The notes under the pieces: generated by a model
What the model was told of the DNA's origin: nothing
The model's input: the letters and a program-made list of their open reading frames with translations, nothing else
Database searches by the model: none
Made by a program: the position numbers and the translations under genes
From: Mangifera indica
Lineage: Eukaryota > Streptophyta > Magnoliopsida > Sapindales > Anacardiaceae
Assembly: GCF_011075055.1 (NCBI RefSeq)
Contig: NC_058137.1
Location: forward strand, 15,547,463-15,611,462
Direction: 5' to 3'
Length of the DNA: 64,000 nt
Shown: in pieces, positions 13,626 through 25,800 of the stretch
Position numbering within the stretch: position 1 is the stretch's first letter
Layout: each line of letters opens with the position of its first letter

Positions 13626-14517
13626 TGTAGGGATTTATAGTTTTCGACAATAAAATAACAAATTAAAAATTTAATTTAACAATAAAAAACACTTCACAAC
13701 CTCTTTTTTGAATCATCCTTGTAGTATGATTAATTTACAAACATGCAAAAACACACATAGGGTGTTTATTTGATATACATGTGTTTGTTGCTTATTCATC
13801 TTTCTCTGATGGTAAGAGGTTGTAAAGCCTTGCTTTTAGAACCAAGCATATGTTTACTCTTTGGTATCCATACAAAATAATAATGTGCTAAAGACTTGCT
13901 AGAACCCGAAGATAGTTTTATGGTGAAAAGGAAGAAAAAATTCTCTATCTGTGTTGGCTAAGGCTGTATGAAAATATATCTTGTGTATTTAAAGCGAGAG
14001 GCACTTTTTTTTGTGTGTGTATATATATATATACACAAACACATGTCCCAGGCATCATTTCCTTGCGCACCAAAGATCGATGTGTGTCAATTGTGGACAT
14101 TGTCTTACGTACCCAAGATCAATCAGTGGCCCAGGCATGTACAGCTTGGGTGGGATTCATCATACCCGTGCTCATGCATATACAACTCATGGGAGTTATA
14201 TATTTGGTCAACACATTAAGTGCATAATATTTGTCACAATTAATTCCCATAATTCTTGGCATTCAACCTACAATTATGATATTATTACCTTAAAGAAATT
14301 ATGATAAAATCGTCTCATTATTTTAATTTGAATTTCAAATTCGATGATGTGGATTTGAATCAATGCAACTCAATCCTGCCAATTCTTGTATACACCTTAG
14401 TAACTCAATATTATTACACTAAATTCCTAAAGTATAATAAAATACACTTCAGGTCCATAGATCTTTTCCAAGCTTTAAATTCTTCATCTAAAATCTAGAT
14501 TGAATCCAACTTGGACA
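13626..14517 (-). repeat. Probable 3' LTR of the decayed - strand retrotransposon
   Basis: On the - strand it starts TGTCCAAGTTGG directly after a polypurine tract and could end at CCCTACA (13626). It has a TATA-like TTTAAATACACAAG near 13985-13998 and a pyrimidine-rich downstream part, as in LTR promoters. The far boundary is inferred, because no partner LTR is available. Confidence 0.35.
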
Positions 14518-15859
14518 ATTCTCCACCCCCAGATTTTATCAACTCCTTTTGTGTGTAACATATAGACTCTCTACTAAGTCGATAGTGATTGAATTTTTGT
14601 TAGGCTCTTGAACATACAGTTATTTGGACACAAACCAAAATTGGCTTCTATCAAGGCATCATGGCCACCCAATTAGTAGAGGTTAGCATGTAACTTTTAT
14701 TAACTTATCAGTGATACAGTTACTTATAAAATTCGATTCTTTCATCATACAATATCTCTTTGAGGTTAAGGCACAAATTAAGTATCTCCCTCAGAGCTTT
14801 CTAAATTACATAGATTGACTTATGTCAATGACCAAATAATATTGAATCGAGCATCAACTCAATCTTACTATGGTCATAGATTTAATTAGTCATTGATATC
14901 CATCAGTAAACCTTAACTGAGATATCAGCTTATGTGCTCGAGATTGACAAATCTTTTATTAATCTACCATAACTTTATATAGATTTCAATATAACCAATC
15001 ATTACCTTTTTGGTCATCCTCTAATCGGACTTCATTAAATTAGTGTCAAACTATATCAATCTTTGTATAAGATGACCCAGTAATCTTAAGTCTAAGGATC
15101 ACATATATCTCTGTTCATTAAGAGGGTATTTTTCATAAATGCTAGAGCCACCATCTACATGAGATTCTCTGGTGAGTCAGTTTAATGAACATATTTACAA
15201 CATGCACTCATGTGTTATACCAAGTCATTAACGAACAACTTCGACACATGAAAAATGTCATCATCTTTCGATGAAATTGTTCAATACTATAATAACTCTA
15301 TCACTTTTACCAGTGCCATTAGTCATGGCAATGTCAACTTTACAAATACTTTAAGAACAACCACTTATTGTGCATATAGAGTTCTCACAATTAGATGGTG
15401 AGTACTGATCCCCTCATTATGGTTTAACTATTCTTAGAGTATTTGTCTGAACATATGTTAGTATGTTTTATAGACAAATAATGCCACAAAAAATTACAAA
15501 TATGACCTTTATTAATGAACTTGTATCATCATAGGGATTGATTCTTTAAGGTATTACAAATATGGGTTACAATCTTTAAGGTATTACCTTATAATGTTTA
15601 GTGGGTATTAGAAGTCCCACTACACCTTTGTTAATAAATTGGATTTTTTGTTTTATGTATTCACTTTCTTGGTTTAACACAAGTGATTGAATATACGTGT
15701 TAACAAATTCTTTATTTCGTTCTTGAATTTCTTAAATTTCTTCAAGGTATTTAGATTTGTATTTTCAAATATCTACAAATCATATTCATTGAAATTTCCA
15801 ACAAATAAAATGAAGTTCAAAATTTGTTGTGTTAAACACTAACTGTTAATTCTCATTAT

Positions 15860-16185
15860 TTAGACTAAATTCAACAGTTGAATAATGCTCCTACTGAAAA
15901 TAGTGAGAGGTTGGCATTGTCACCATTGTCTAAAAAATATAACCAGTATCTATCATTCGACAAAAATCGAATGAATCATAATTCTACCCATGACTTAGTC
16001 TTTCGTGTCATTTGACACAATATTGTTTAATAATCATTATTAAAATGATGTTCAACAATTGAGTAATGCTCTTACTAAAGTTAGTAAGAGATTGAATAGC
16101 CATTTTTGTCTTGTTAGACATAATTGGTATTTATTATTCGACAAAAATCGAGCAACTCAAAATACTAATAATGACTAAGTCCTTT
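15860..16185. repeat. Imperfect direct duplication, about 180-bp period
   Basis: The block starting TTCAACAGTTGAATAATGCTC (about 15868) recurs as TTCAACAATTGAGTAATGCTC (about 16050). Both copies run on to ATTCGACAAAAATCGA. The duplication lies inside the decayed - strand retrotransposon. Confidence 0.75.
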
Positions 16186-16895
16186 ATGCGTTAAATTAAT
16201 GGTCCAATTAATTTATACAATTGAGAATTGTTGAAATAATTATAGTTATAACTCTTGTAGAAGTTTTATTTCTAAAAAATATTATAGCCAGGTTTATTTC
16301 TTTTTCATCTTGCCCATAGAGAAGAGTGAATACATTAATCTTACAACTACAACTAATATGGCATGCACGTGCTACATTTCCAACTCATAGGTTCACTTTT
16401 TCTCTTGGCAAGCATCAATTATGTCTTGCTTCCTACACATAAATCAAATGTGAGAATTTTAAATCTCATGTTAAATAACACGAGATTTTGAGAAAATGTT
16501 CAATTCTTAATCATATCTGAAGTTGAAGACTTAGTATTCTCTTTTTGTTAGCTAATAAGGTTTTGTAGTATTTGCTATAGTGACCAGACTTACCACATTG
16601 GAAGTAATTTACCTTACTTTTGCTAAACTCTAGCCTAGTTCCCTTGCTCTTTTCTTTCTTACCTTACTTCTACCTTTCATACATATGTGTGTGATTCTTG
16701 ATATACAAAGTCGTGTCCCTTTTTACTCTTACACAACCATCCCTTCTTGTGGCCTCTCCCTATGTGTTACTTTGCTATATACACAAGCTTGTATTACAGA
16801 TGACATGAGCAATGCAAAATATTACACATAATTCACGTTTCTATGATCATGTTAAAACTAATTCAAAGCATATTTATAGCATTTACAATTCTTTT

Positions 16896-17102
16896 TGTTA
16901 TAGAATATATAAATATGTGCATTAGTGGATATAGAATTTAATTATAGGAATTAATTATGGTAGACGCTGATTTTAGGATCTCAATCATAGGAATCAAATA
17001 TTTTGTTTCCTAATCTAGAATACCTAATATGTATATATATAAATGTATCTCTATAATAGTAAATATATGAATAAAAATATACTCTGAATTTCAGTTTCTA
17101 CA
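16896..17102 (+). repeat. 5' LTR of the copia element
   Basis: It starts TGTTATAG and ends TTTCTACA. It contains a TATATATAAATGTATC stretch near 17033 that could serve as a promoter. It is matched by 21741-21947. Confidence 0.93.
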
Positions 17103-17114
17103 TGGTATCAAAGC
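17103..17114 (+). other. Primer-binding site, initiator-Met tRNA type
   Basis: TGGTATCAAAGC directly follows the LTR. The usual plant sequence complementary to initiator methionine tRNA is TGGTATCAGAGC, so one base differs. Confidence 0.85.
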
Positions 17115-17586
17115 CCGATTTGCCCTAGTGTGCAAATTCAGAAATTTCTTCTAGCCCTAGTGAGCAATTTCATAGTTCATTGGTGTAGAGTGACCATTAG
17201 CTCTCATTGCCACCCTAGAAAGGAGCGTGCTTTACCGATCATCAGTTTCCCAGAATCTGGCCATCGGAAGCTTAGCGTGTGACCTACACGCGCCGCCTAT
17301 TTCTTCTAAAAATGAACACTCAGATCTCCTATTATGTGGCGCGTTGTTTCTCAAAATCAGCACAGTCAGACTCAGACGATGTTGATCGTTCAGATCCCCA
17401 TTCTTCTGTCGTAATCATCAAAATAGTCGCCGTCAACGAATCTCTTTTTTTGAGTAGGTTTTTTGTTCACTCTTTTTCACTGTTCTTTGTTGCCTATGCA
17501 GTGTATTCGGATCTTAGTTGTTGCAGAAATCAATTTGTGCAAGGGTTTTTCGCTATTTATTTTATTAGGCTGTGTTGAGCATTATT

Positions 17587-20500
17587 ATGGCAGATATTAA
17601 ACCGATAACTATGGCTGAAATGGTTCTAGTAATGTCAAAGATCACTGAACACAAGCTTAATGGTTCCAATTATTTAGAGTGGAATAAAACTGTTCGATTA
17701 TATCTGTTAAGCCTTGAGAAAGATGATCATCTCACGCAAGCTCCTCCTATGGATGGTACTAGACAAGCATGGCTAAGAGATGATGCTCGATTATTCTTGT
17801 AGATTCAAAATTCTATTGAAAGTGAGGTAGTCAGTTTAATTAATCATTATGAATTGGTTAAAGAATTAATGGAATATCTAGATTTTTTGTAATCTGGAAG
17901 AGGTAACCTTTCTCATATATATGAGGTGTGCAAAGCTTTCTATCGTACAGAAAAACGAGACAAGACCATCACATCTTATTTTATGGATTTCAAAAGAACT
18001 TATGAAGAACTTAATATGTTGTTACCATTTAGTCCTGATGTAAAGGTTCAGCAAGCCTAACGAGAACAAATGGCCATCATGAGCTTTCTAGCTGGTTTTT
18101 CATCTAAGTTCGAAACTGCCAAATCTCAAATACTTACTAGTCCTGAAATTTTATCTTTGCATGACACATTTACTAGGGTACTTCGTACAGAAAATACCCT
18201 ATTATTTCAGAGTAACATCGCTCTTATTAGTCGAAGTGATGCACCTGAAACTGGACGTTCATATAAAATAGAAGAAAGAGCAACAATAACCGTGACAAAG
18301 TTATTAATCGTAATCATAAGTCAAGAAGGATTATATGTTATTACTGCTACGAGTCAGGCCATACAAAGCGCACTTGTAGGAAGTTACACAATTGGGCTTC
18401 AAAATCCTAGTTAGCAAATGTTGCAGCAACCAACATTGCTACCAATTCATTATCTAGAGAGACTATTATGATTTCTATAGATGAGTATGCCAAGTTCTCT
18501 CAGTACCAAGAATCACTAAAGTTTTCATCAACTTCTATCATTGCCAGTGTTGAGTCAGGTAAACCAACTACATGTCTTGTTTCCTTCTTATCCAAATGGG
18601 TCATTGATTCTGGTGCTACAGATCATATGACAAGTAATCTTAATCTCTTTTCAATCTTTAAGTCATTTGTATCCCCTTCTAATGTCACTTTAGCAGATGG
18701 ATCAATATCATCTATTCTTGGTTCTAGAACTGTTAATCCAACTTCGTCAATTTCATTATCATCTGTTTTGAGTTTACCACAATTTTCCTTTAATTTAATT
18801 TTTGTGAGTAAAATCACTCGTGCTCTTAACTGTAGTGTCTCATTCTTTCCAAATCATTATTTCTTTCATGATCTTACGATGAAGCATATTATTGGTAGAG
18901 GACATGAATCTAGGGGTCTCTATATCCTAGATGTGAAAATGCTAAGGTCCATTGCTTGTTTCAGTGCCTTAACTCTATGCGAAGCTCACTGTCGGTTGTG
19001 GCATCATTCTCTATCTGTGTTGAAGACTTTATGTCCATAGTTTCATCATGTATCTTCGTTAGATTGTGAGTCATGTCAATTTATCAAACATCATCGTCTG
19101 TCTTCAGGTTCTAAAGTCAATAAACGAGCTAACTCTCCTTTTGAGTTAGTTCATTCAGATGTTTGGGGTCCTTATCCTATTGTGTCCAAAACTGGATTTA
19201 AATATTTTATTACTTTCGTTAATGATTATTCTTGTATGACTTGGCTTTACTTAATGAAAAATCGTTCTGAAGTGTTTTCCCATTTTTGTGCCTTTTATGC
19301 TGAAATAAAAACACAATTCAATGTTTCTATTCATACCTTACATAGTGATAATGCCAAAACATATTTCTCTGAATTTTTTCAGTCATATTTGATCCAAAAT
19401 GGCATTCTTCATCAATTCTCTTATGCTACCACACCATCTCAAAATGGAGTAGTTGAGAGGAAAAATAGACACCTACTTGAAATAGCTCGAGCACTCTTGT
19501 TTCAAATACAAGTTCCTAAACAATTTTGGGCTGATGTAGTTTTCACATCTTGTTTTTTAATTAACCGCATGCCATCATCAGTTCTCTAAGGTCAGATTCC
19601 TTACACTGTCCTTTTTCCAAATAAATATTTATTTCCTATTGAACCGAAAATATTTGGTAGTACGTGTTTTGTTTGAGATATTCATCTTGTTGTCACAAAG
19701 TTAGATCCCAAGTCTTTAAAATATGTGTTTCTTGGCTACTCTCATTTTCAAAAAGGATATAGGTGTTTTTGCCCACACTAAACAAATATCTGGTGTCATC
19801 TGATGTTATATTTTTGGAAAACATTCATTTCTTCTCTACTTCTCTTACTTACAACATTCAGGGGGAGGATGATGATTTGTTGATATACACTGTTACATCA
19901 TCTCGCCCTCCAGAGGATGCTTCTACATTTGTTAGTTTTCTAGAAATTCCTCTACCTGAAGAGTCTACTCATACCAAACCACCAATTATACAGGTGTACT
20001 CTAGATGACAATAACCTCCGGATACATGTCCTGAACCATTCTCTTCGTTATCTAATCCAGTTTCTAATGATATTGATCTACCAATTGCTCTTCGAAAAGG
20101 TAAAAGGCAATGTACTTATCCTATCTCTTCTTTTGTTTCTTATGGTCACTTATCTCTTATTTCTTGTTCCTTTATTGCATCACTTGATTCTATTTCTATT
20201 CCTAACACCACTCATGAAACTCTATCTCATCTTGGTTGGCGTGAGGCTATGATAGAGGAAATGAATGTCTTAGCTGATAATGGTACTTGGGACTTGGTCA
20301 ATCTACCTACAGGAAAGAAAGCCATTGGATGTAAATAAGTGTTCACAGTTAAAGTTAATCTAGATGGATCAGTGGCTCGCCTTAAAACTCGGTTGGTTGC
20401 TAAAGGATATGCACATACTTATGAGGTGGATTATTCTGATACTTTCTCTCATGTTGCTAAGTTGACCTCTTTTCGTTTATTTATTTCTATGGCAGCTACC

Positions 20501-21733
20501 TATAATTGGCCTTTACACCAGTTGGATATCAAGAATGCATTCTTGCATAGTGACTTTCAAGAGGAAGTTTATATGGAGCAACCACCTGGTTTTGTTACTC
20601 AAGGGGAGTATGGAAAGGTTTGTCGACTTCGCAAATCTTTGTATGGTTTGAAACAAAGTCCTCGTGCTTGGTTTTGAAAATTCAATCAGGCAGTTTAAAA
20701 GTTCGTCATGATAAAAAGTAAATGTGATCATTCAGTTTTCTATAGACAATCTGAAACTGGTAGTATTCTTCTGGTTGTGTATGTTGATGATATTATCATT
20801 ACTAAAAGCGATACTGTGGGAATTTCCTTTCTTAAATCATTTCTTCACACGCAGTTTCAAACAAAAGATTTAAGGGGGTTGAAGTATTTCTTGGGCATTA
20901 AAGTAACAAGAAGCAAGAAAGGCATCTTCCTATCTCAGAGGAAATATGTGCTTGACTTATTGACTGAGATAGAAAAATTGGAAGCCAAACCATGTAGCAC
21001 TTCGATGGTTCCTAATCCATAGCTTACAAAAGATAGTGAACTGTTTGAAGAACTCGAGAAGTATAGAAGATTGGTGGGAAAGTTGAATTATCTTACAGTG
21101 ACTCGTCTTGACATTGCATAATTTGTCAGTGTTGTAAGTCAATTCATGTCAACTCCAACAGTCGATCATTGGGCAGCCTTAAAGCAAATTTTATGCTACT
21201 TGAAAGGTGCTCCTAGATGTGGTATATTGTATGGAAATCATGGTCACACTAATATTGAATGTTTTTCAGATGTAGATTGGGTAGGTTCCAAGGTAGATAG
21301 AAGATCCACCACTGGTTATTATGTCTTTGTTGGAAGAAATTTGGTATCATGGAATAGCAAGAGGCAAAGTGTTGTGTCCTGATCTAGTGCAGAATCAGAA
21401 TATAGAGTTATGGCTCAGTCCGTGTGTGAAATAATGTGGGTATATCAACTCTTAACTGAAGTAGGTTTCCAGATGTCCTTACTAGCGTAATTATGGTGTG
21501 ATAATCAAACTGCTCTTCATATTGCCTCTAATCCTATGTTTCATGAATGAACTGAACATATTGAGATTGACTGTCATTTCATTCGAGAGAAGATTCAGTA
21601 GAACTTTATTTCTACAAGATATGTGAAAACTAGAGAACAGTTAGGGGATATTTTCACTAAGGCTATAAATGGGGTTCGGATTGATTATATTTGTAACAAG
21701 TTGGGCATGATTAACATCGATGCTCCAACTTGA
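17587..21733 (+). pseudogene. Copia gag-pol polyprotein, broken by stops and frameshifts
   Basis: The reading starts at ATG 17587 with the gag motif KLNGSNYLEWNKTVRLYL. A frameshift near 18290 precedes the zinc knuckle CYYCYESGHTKRTC (18336-18377). The protease Asp-Ser-Gly is intact (18606-18614). Integrase (about 19060-19780) shows D (HSDVWG), D (LHSDNAK) and E (NGVVERKNR). After another shift near 19765 comes reverse transcriptase (about 20230-20960), with an intact YVDD at 20780-20791. RNase H follows to about 21690, with SDVDW and SSAESEYR. At least ten in-frame stops interrupt it. Several sit where CGA (Arg) or CAG/CAA (Gln) is expected, consistent with cytosine deamination of methylated DNA. 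No functional polyprotein can be made. Confidence 0.92.
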
Positions 21734-21740
21734 GGGGGAG

Positions 21741-21947
21741 TGTTACAAAATCGGTAAATATGTGCATTAGTGGATATAGAGTTTAATTATAGGAATTAAT
21801 TATGGTAGACGCTGATTTTAGGATCTCAATTATAAGAATCAAATATTTTGTTTCTTAATCTAAAATACCTAATGTGTATATATATAAACGTATCTCTGTA
21901 ATATTAACTATATGAATAAAAATATACTCTGAATTTCAGTTTCTACA
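21741..21947 (+). repeat. 3' LTR of the copia element
   Basis: It is the same length as the 5' LTR and ends in the same TTTCTACA. Five of the differences cluster in the first 15 bases. Confidence 0.93.
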
Positions 21948-21952
21948 CTTTC

Positions 21953-22776
21953 TTACTACTATTTAGGTATCATAACTTCGCAAATCATGGATAAACAAAA
22001 AATAACTCAAAACATAGCCATTATCATGGAACTCATAATCACAAATTAAGGATAAACCATCATATGATAAAAAACACTACTTAACTAGGGCCTTCGACCA
22101 TAAATCAATTGAATAATACTCAAACATGTTGCCACCAAATCAATAACATACATATAACAACCATATTTGCATAACACTCTATTTTATCATAATCTTATAG
22201 CATTATATTCCATGAGGGTAGCAACCATGCCATTCATATATCCATTTATATCAATCGTATGCATTAAATCATGAATATATATCACAATTAGTAGGGGCAA
22301 CAATACATATCGTTGATCATAAAAGAAACAGATGTAGAGAGGCATCCCATTTACTTGGAGGATGAGCTCAGTTCTTTCTACGATTGTTGTTGCTTGGATC
22401 GTTAATGAACATTGACAAAGTTGTCACACAAAAGCTGGATGTTCAAGTTGTAATCTTTTCTATCCTTTTTGGTCAACTTATGTGTTTGGGGTTGGGAATG
22501 ATATCCCAAAAAACGCAGTAAACATGCCTTATAAAATCTGAAACCACATAACATCATACACGGGGGTGTATCTATCATACACGGTCATGTATCAATCAAT
22601 TTAAAATTGATGCAAAAATCACATTATCTGACTAACGTGACAATGACACATGAGCATGACTTTCTAATGCACAGTTGTGTGTCACTCAAAATTCATACTT
22701 TGACCCTAAACTTACTTAATTCCAATATAAACCTATGAAATGACCATTGTACCTATGAGATATACCTGTGAGTGTT
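21953..22776 (-). mobile_element. LTR-like fragment, - strand, abutting a hAT remnant
   Basis: Read on the - strand it begins TGTAACACTCACAGG at about 22776, close to the TGTAACATCC start of the insertion at 1697. It contains the same kind of ACACGG/CATGTGTCA blocks (22560-22680). On the other side of 22776 the sequence is a hAT transposase tail. The likely reading is a long LTR inserted into an older hAT copy and later interrupted or truncated toward lower coordinates. The remainder to 21953 is AT-rich with no further recognised feature. Confidence 0.4.
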
Positions 22777-22777
22777 A

Positions 22778-23400
22778 CAACTATATCATTGGAATAATCT
22801 TTTAATGCAGGTGAATGCATGTTAGATGACATACGATTCAACTTACATCCTAACATGGTCAAGGCGATCATATGTATGAAAGATTGAGTGATGACTGAAT
22901 TCAAATTATAGAATTGGGTAGCAGAAGTCATATTTGAAAAATTCAAGAATTAGGTGTTGAAGATGATTAAACATCAGATAATTCAAACTTATATTTGTAT
23001 ATTATGTAAATGAATTAATTTGTATTATTTGTTTTTATCACGTAACCATGATATTCTACCATCATAAGTGAGAGATTATCAATAAAATTTTTGAGATATT
23101 GTCATCGATTCTATTAATTTGAAAGTGAATATAAATTAATTTTATATAATTATTATATAAAAAATATTTTATTATTTAATTAATGGGCTGACTCACAAAA
23201 AGCCAGTGGGTTGGCCTATTAATGACTAACACAACATGACCTACTAAAATACAGGTTATGTCATAGGCCTTCACTTTACAATAGGTCAATGTGACCTACA
23301 AGGCTCATATTAGAACAAGTCTTGACTCGACATGACCTACATGCATGACAGGTCAAGCTGAGGTCGGTCCAGCCTGACTCACTGTTATCTTTTTTTATAT
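22778..23400 (+). pseudogene. hAT transposase C-terminal remnant plus hAT 3' subterminal region
   Basis: In the + strand, 22800-22950 reads as the end of a plant hAT transposase: NLHPNMVKAIICMKD, then after a stop VMTEFKL, then IFEKFKN. This aligns with the copy at 46140-46300. The following 22975-23120 aligns with 47339-47500. The tail 23180-23390 holds several GACCTAC/GTAGGTC-type words, as in hAT subterminal repeats. The N-terminal part is absent, replaced by the LTR-like fragment. Stops interrupt the frame. Confidence 0.7.
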
Positions 23401-24059
23401 GAGTGAAAGATTCAAAATAGTGTCATTCAATATAATTCATATTTTGTCCTAACAATTATAAAATGACAAGCAGACCTGAGGGGATATTAATTAAAATAGC
23501 CACATTTTTTACCTTTTACATATATGTAGCCATTTTGTTTTCTATTATACATATATAGCCTAAAACATGAAATATCCAAAATACCCGTCAGGATTTCTAC
23601 TCACCTAGCCAAGATCGACCCAACCAAGGCATAAAACTCACCACCAATGCCAAATAGCCAAGTCACCGTCGCTACATCATGGACAGATCAGCCATGTCAC
23701 CATTATTGATTTGTCTGTTCACCGATAACCACATTTTCATCCCTTTGGACGAGTTCCACTTGTGGGTTTCATCATCTTCATTGATTTTCATCTGATTTCA
23801 AGTTTAAGCACCTAAAAAATGTCAACTAATGTGAGTATTGGTTTAAAAATTTATAGATTTGCTTAGTTTTTAGTTAGGTTGATTTGGGTTTTCTTAGATT
23901 TAATTTTATTAGATTGAAATAATGTTTTTGTTGGTATAAATGATGTATGTGAGTTGAGAAAATATTTAAGATGTATAATTTGATTGATTTGTGGGGTGAA
24001 ATTAGGTGAAAGGGTGAATTTTTCAACGACTTTTATGGTGGGAAGGTTGGCTAGTTGGC

Positions 24060-24150
24060 CAAGCACTTAACTAACCAATTTATTTATAAAATTGGTTGAT
24101 TGGCTGACTAACCAAATTTTATAAATAAATTATGGTTAGCTAACTTACCA
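24060..24150. repeat. AT-rich inverted repeat (hairpin-forming)
   Basis: AACCAATTTATTTATAAAAT and, about 20 bp later, its near-inverse ATTTTATAAATAAATTATGG. The GGTTGATTGGCTGACTAACC between them is itself partly symmetric. It lies in the leader of the DUF1985 gene remnant. Confidence 0.7.
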
Positions 24151-25439
24151 AGTAACCATATCTTTTGTTAAAAAATAGTTGGCCGGGTGGTTGGGCAACT
24201 GGCCAACCAATTTTTTATTATTTTGTAATTGTTTTTATATTTGGTTTTAAATTGTTTTTTGGTTCATTTTAAAAATTTCCTATCAATGTGTGGGATGGTG
24301 AATATAGGTTTCACGCTGCACACAGATTTCAAGGCCAAGTGATTGTCAGAGTGAACCTAGATACAGTTACAAGCATCCGTTTTAGCCTTAATATGAATCA
24401 AAGAGAAATTTTCATAGGAACATGTTTTGGGCATTTTCTAAGCATGCAAGAACATTAGAATAGCTCGATTCTCATGCACTTGATATTATTCAGTCTTATA
24501 AACCGCAGGGATCGTAGAAGACAGTTATGGTTTTGAGTAAACAATATTAATTTTTGGTTTAGTCTATTGGAGTTTGCATTGGTGACAAGGCTCATTTTTG
24601 GCAATGACATAGATGTGTCATCATATGTACATATTTCAGGGGTCCCCCGATTGAGGGAACAATACTTTTCAAGGGTTACATTAATTAATTATATTGATAT
24701 GAAAGTAGCGATTAAGACAAGTTGCTAGGGTGATGATGATGAGGATGGGGTGAAGGTAGCCATCTTGCATTTTCCACGTAACGCTGTAATAGGGAAAACA
24801 CTAAGAAGTCATCCAAGATCGATTCATGCATTTAGCGGATGACCTTGATACATTTAGTAGGTACCCTATGGGGACTATTGTGTGGAATGCAATAACAGAC
24901 TTGATGTGGCATGTAATACAGATGAGATACGAGCATATGATGAATAATTATCCATATTTCCTTATTGTACCCTCGTTTATAAATTATCTGATATTGAGGT
25001 ATGAAATGGGTTTCCAGGTAATCATATTATTTATTTGTTAATAATTTTTTTATCACATAATCATATTTGTTAACTTGAATGTTTGATGAAAATATAGTTA
25101 TGGATTTACAAGACATTAGACAACCTTGGGGATTTTGTTGAAAATGTCGGAGTTGATTAGACCTTTCAGATGATAAAATAGAAGACCCTGAGCATCCCTA
25201 CTTGGGAACTCAAACCAATGATTATAGAGGCTCTTATTGTAAGAACTCATTTCAAATATCTCGTAATTGTTTAAATCATTAATTTGTTTAACTTAACATG
25301 ACATTCTTTCTCTTGTGTTGCTTTCAACAGTGTTAGAGAGAGAGAAAAAAGTGGTTTATTAGGGTATTGTCATGGATTGGTGATAAGAAGGATTAAGAGA
25401 TTGTAGAAGAGGATGATACTACACGTAGCCATTAGTCCC

Positions 25440-25800
25440 TAGCTCATGGGGTTAGCCCGTAGTTTCCTTGGGTGTCCCCAACCGTGGGGACCGCGACCTA
25501 TCCACATGTTTGGGGTGCCACTTACTCACTTATTCTACTAATAAGCCCATAATTAGAACAATAATTTGCAAGCCCTCATGGTTCCCCTATGTGCATGCCT
25601 TAGTAATTTACAAGCCTGCATATTTCCCCCAACATTTAGATGTAATTAGCATAATAAGTTCCTAACTTGTAATACCTTAGTTATACCTCGACACGACATT
25701 CATTCGTTAGACCGTCCGTGAGCTATATATACATGGACCATCTATAGAAGTTGTTTGCTGAGTAAGCCATGACAATGTAGAGTCACATGGACCAAAGATT
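25440..25800. other. Stretch in the protease gene remnant with no coding similarity recognised
   Basis: It is richer in CCC/GGG words than its flanks. It may be an intron or a small insertion. No ends were identified. Confidence 0.3.

Larger units (their letters stand above)
13626..16690 (-). mobile_element. Decayed LTR retrotransposon, - strand, gag remnant without pol
   Basis: On the - strand, reading from high to low coordinates, a basic stretch is followed by a nucleocapsid-like knuckle (about 16585-16680). The knuckle reads YFQCGKSGHYSKYYK, with two of its expected cysteines replaced by tyrosine. After about 2 kb of non-coding spacer comes the purine run CTGGGGGTGGAG (14521-14532), and then TGTCCAAG, a plausible LTR start at 14517. 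No protease, integrase or reverse transcriptase was found. The 5' LTR is not identified, probably because the copia element at 16896 and later events disrupted that side. Confidence 0.5.
16896..21947 (+). mobile_element. Full-length Ty1/copia LTR retrotransposon (inactive)
   Basis: The element is 5,052 bp with 207-bp LTRs, a primer-binding site, gag-protease-integrase-RT-RNase H in copia order, and a polypurine tract (TGAGGGGGAG, 21731-21740). Flanks ctttt (16891-16895) and ctttc (21948-21952) are a 5-bp target duplication with one change. The two LTRs differ at about 15 of 207 positions by my count (about 7%), so the insertion is not recent. All structural parts needed for transposition are visible, but the coding region is broken. 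Confidence 0.93.

Noticed and set aside
13968..14304. Three overlapping + strand ORFs near a (TA)n run
   Set aside because: They fall in the putative - strand LTR. Overlapping frames with low-complexity starts and no family resemblance.
15860..16185. Possible CRISPR-like or satellite array
   Set aside because: Only two diverged copies about 180 bp apart inside a retrotransposon remnant; a simple duplication.
17103..17120. tRNA-like sequence after the LTRs (also 57182)
   Set aside because: They are short primer-binding sites complementary to a tRNA end, not tRNA genes.
17279..17578. 99-codon ORF just upstream of copia gag
   Set aside because: It lies in the untranslated leader between primer site and gag, has no gag similarity, and is likely chance.
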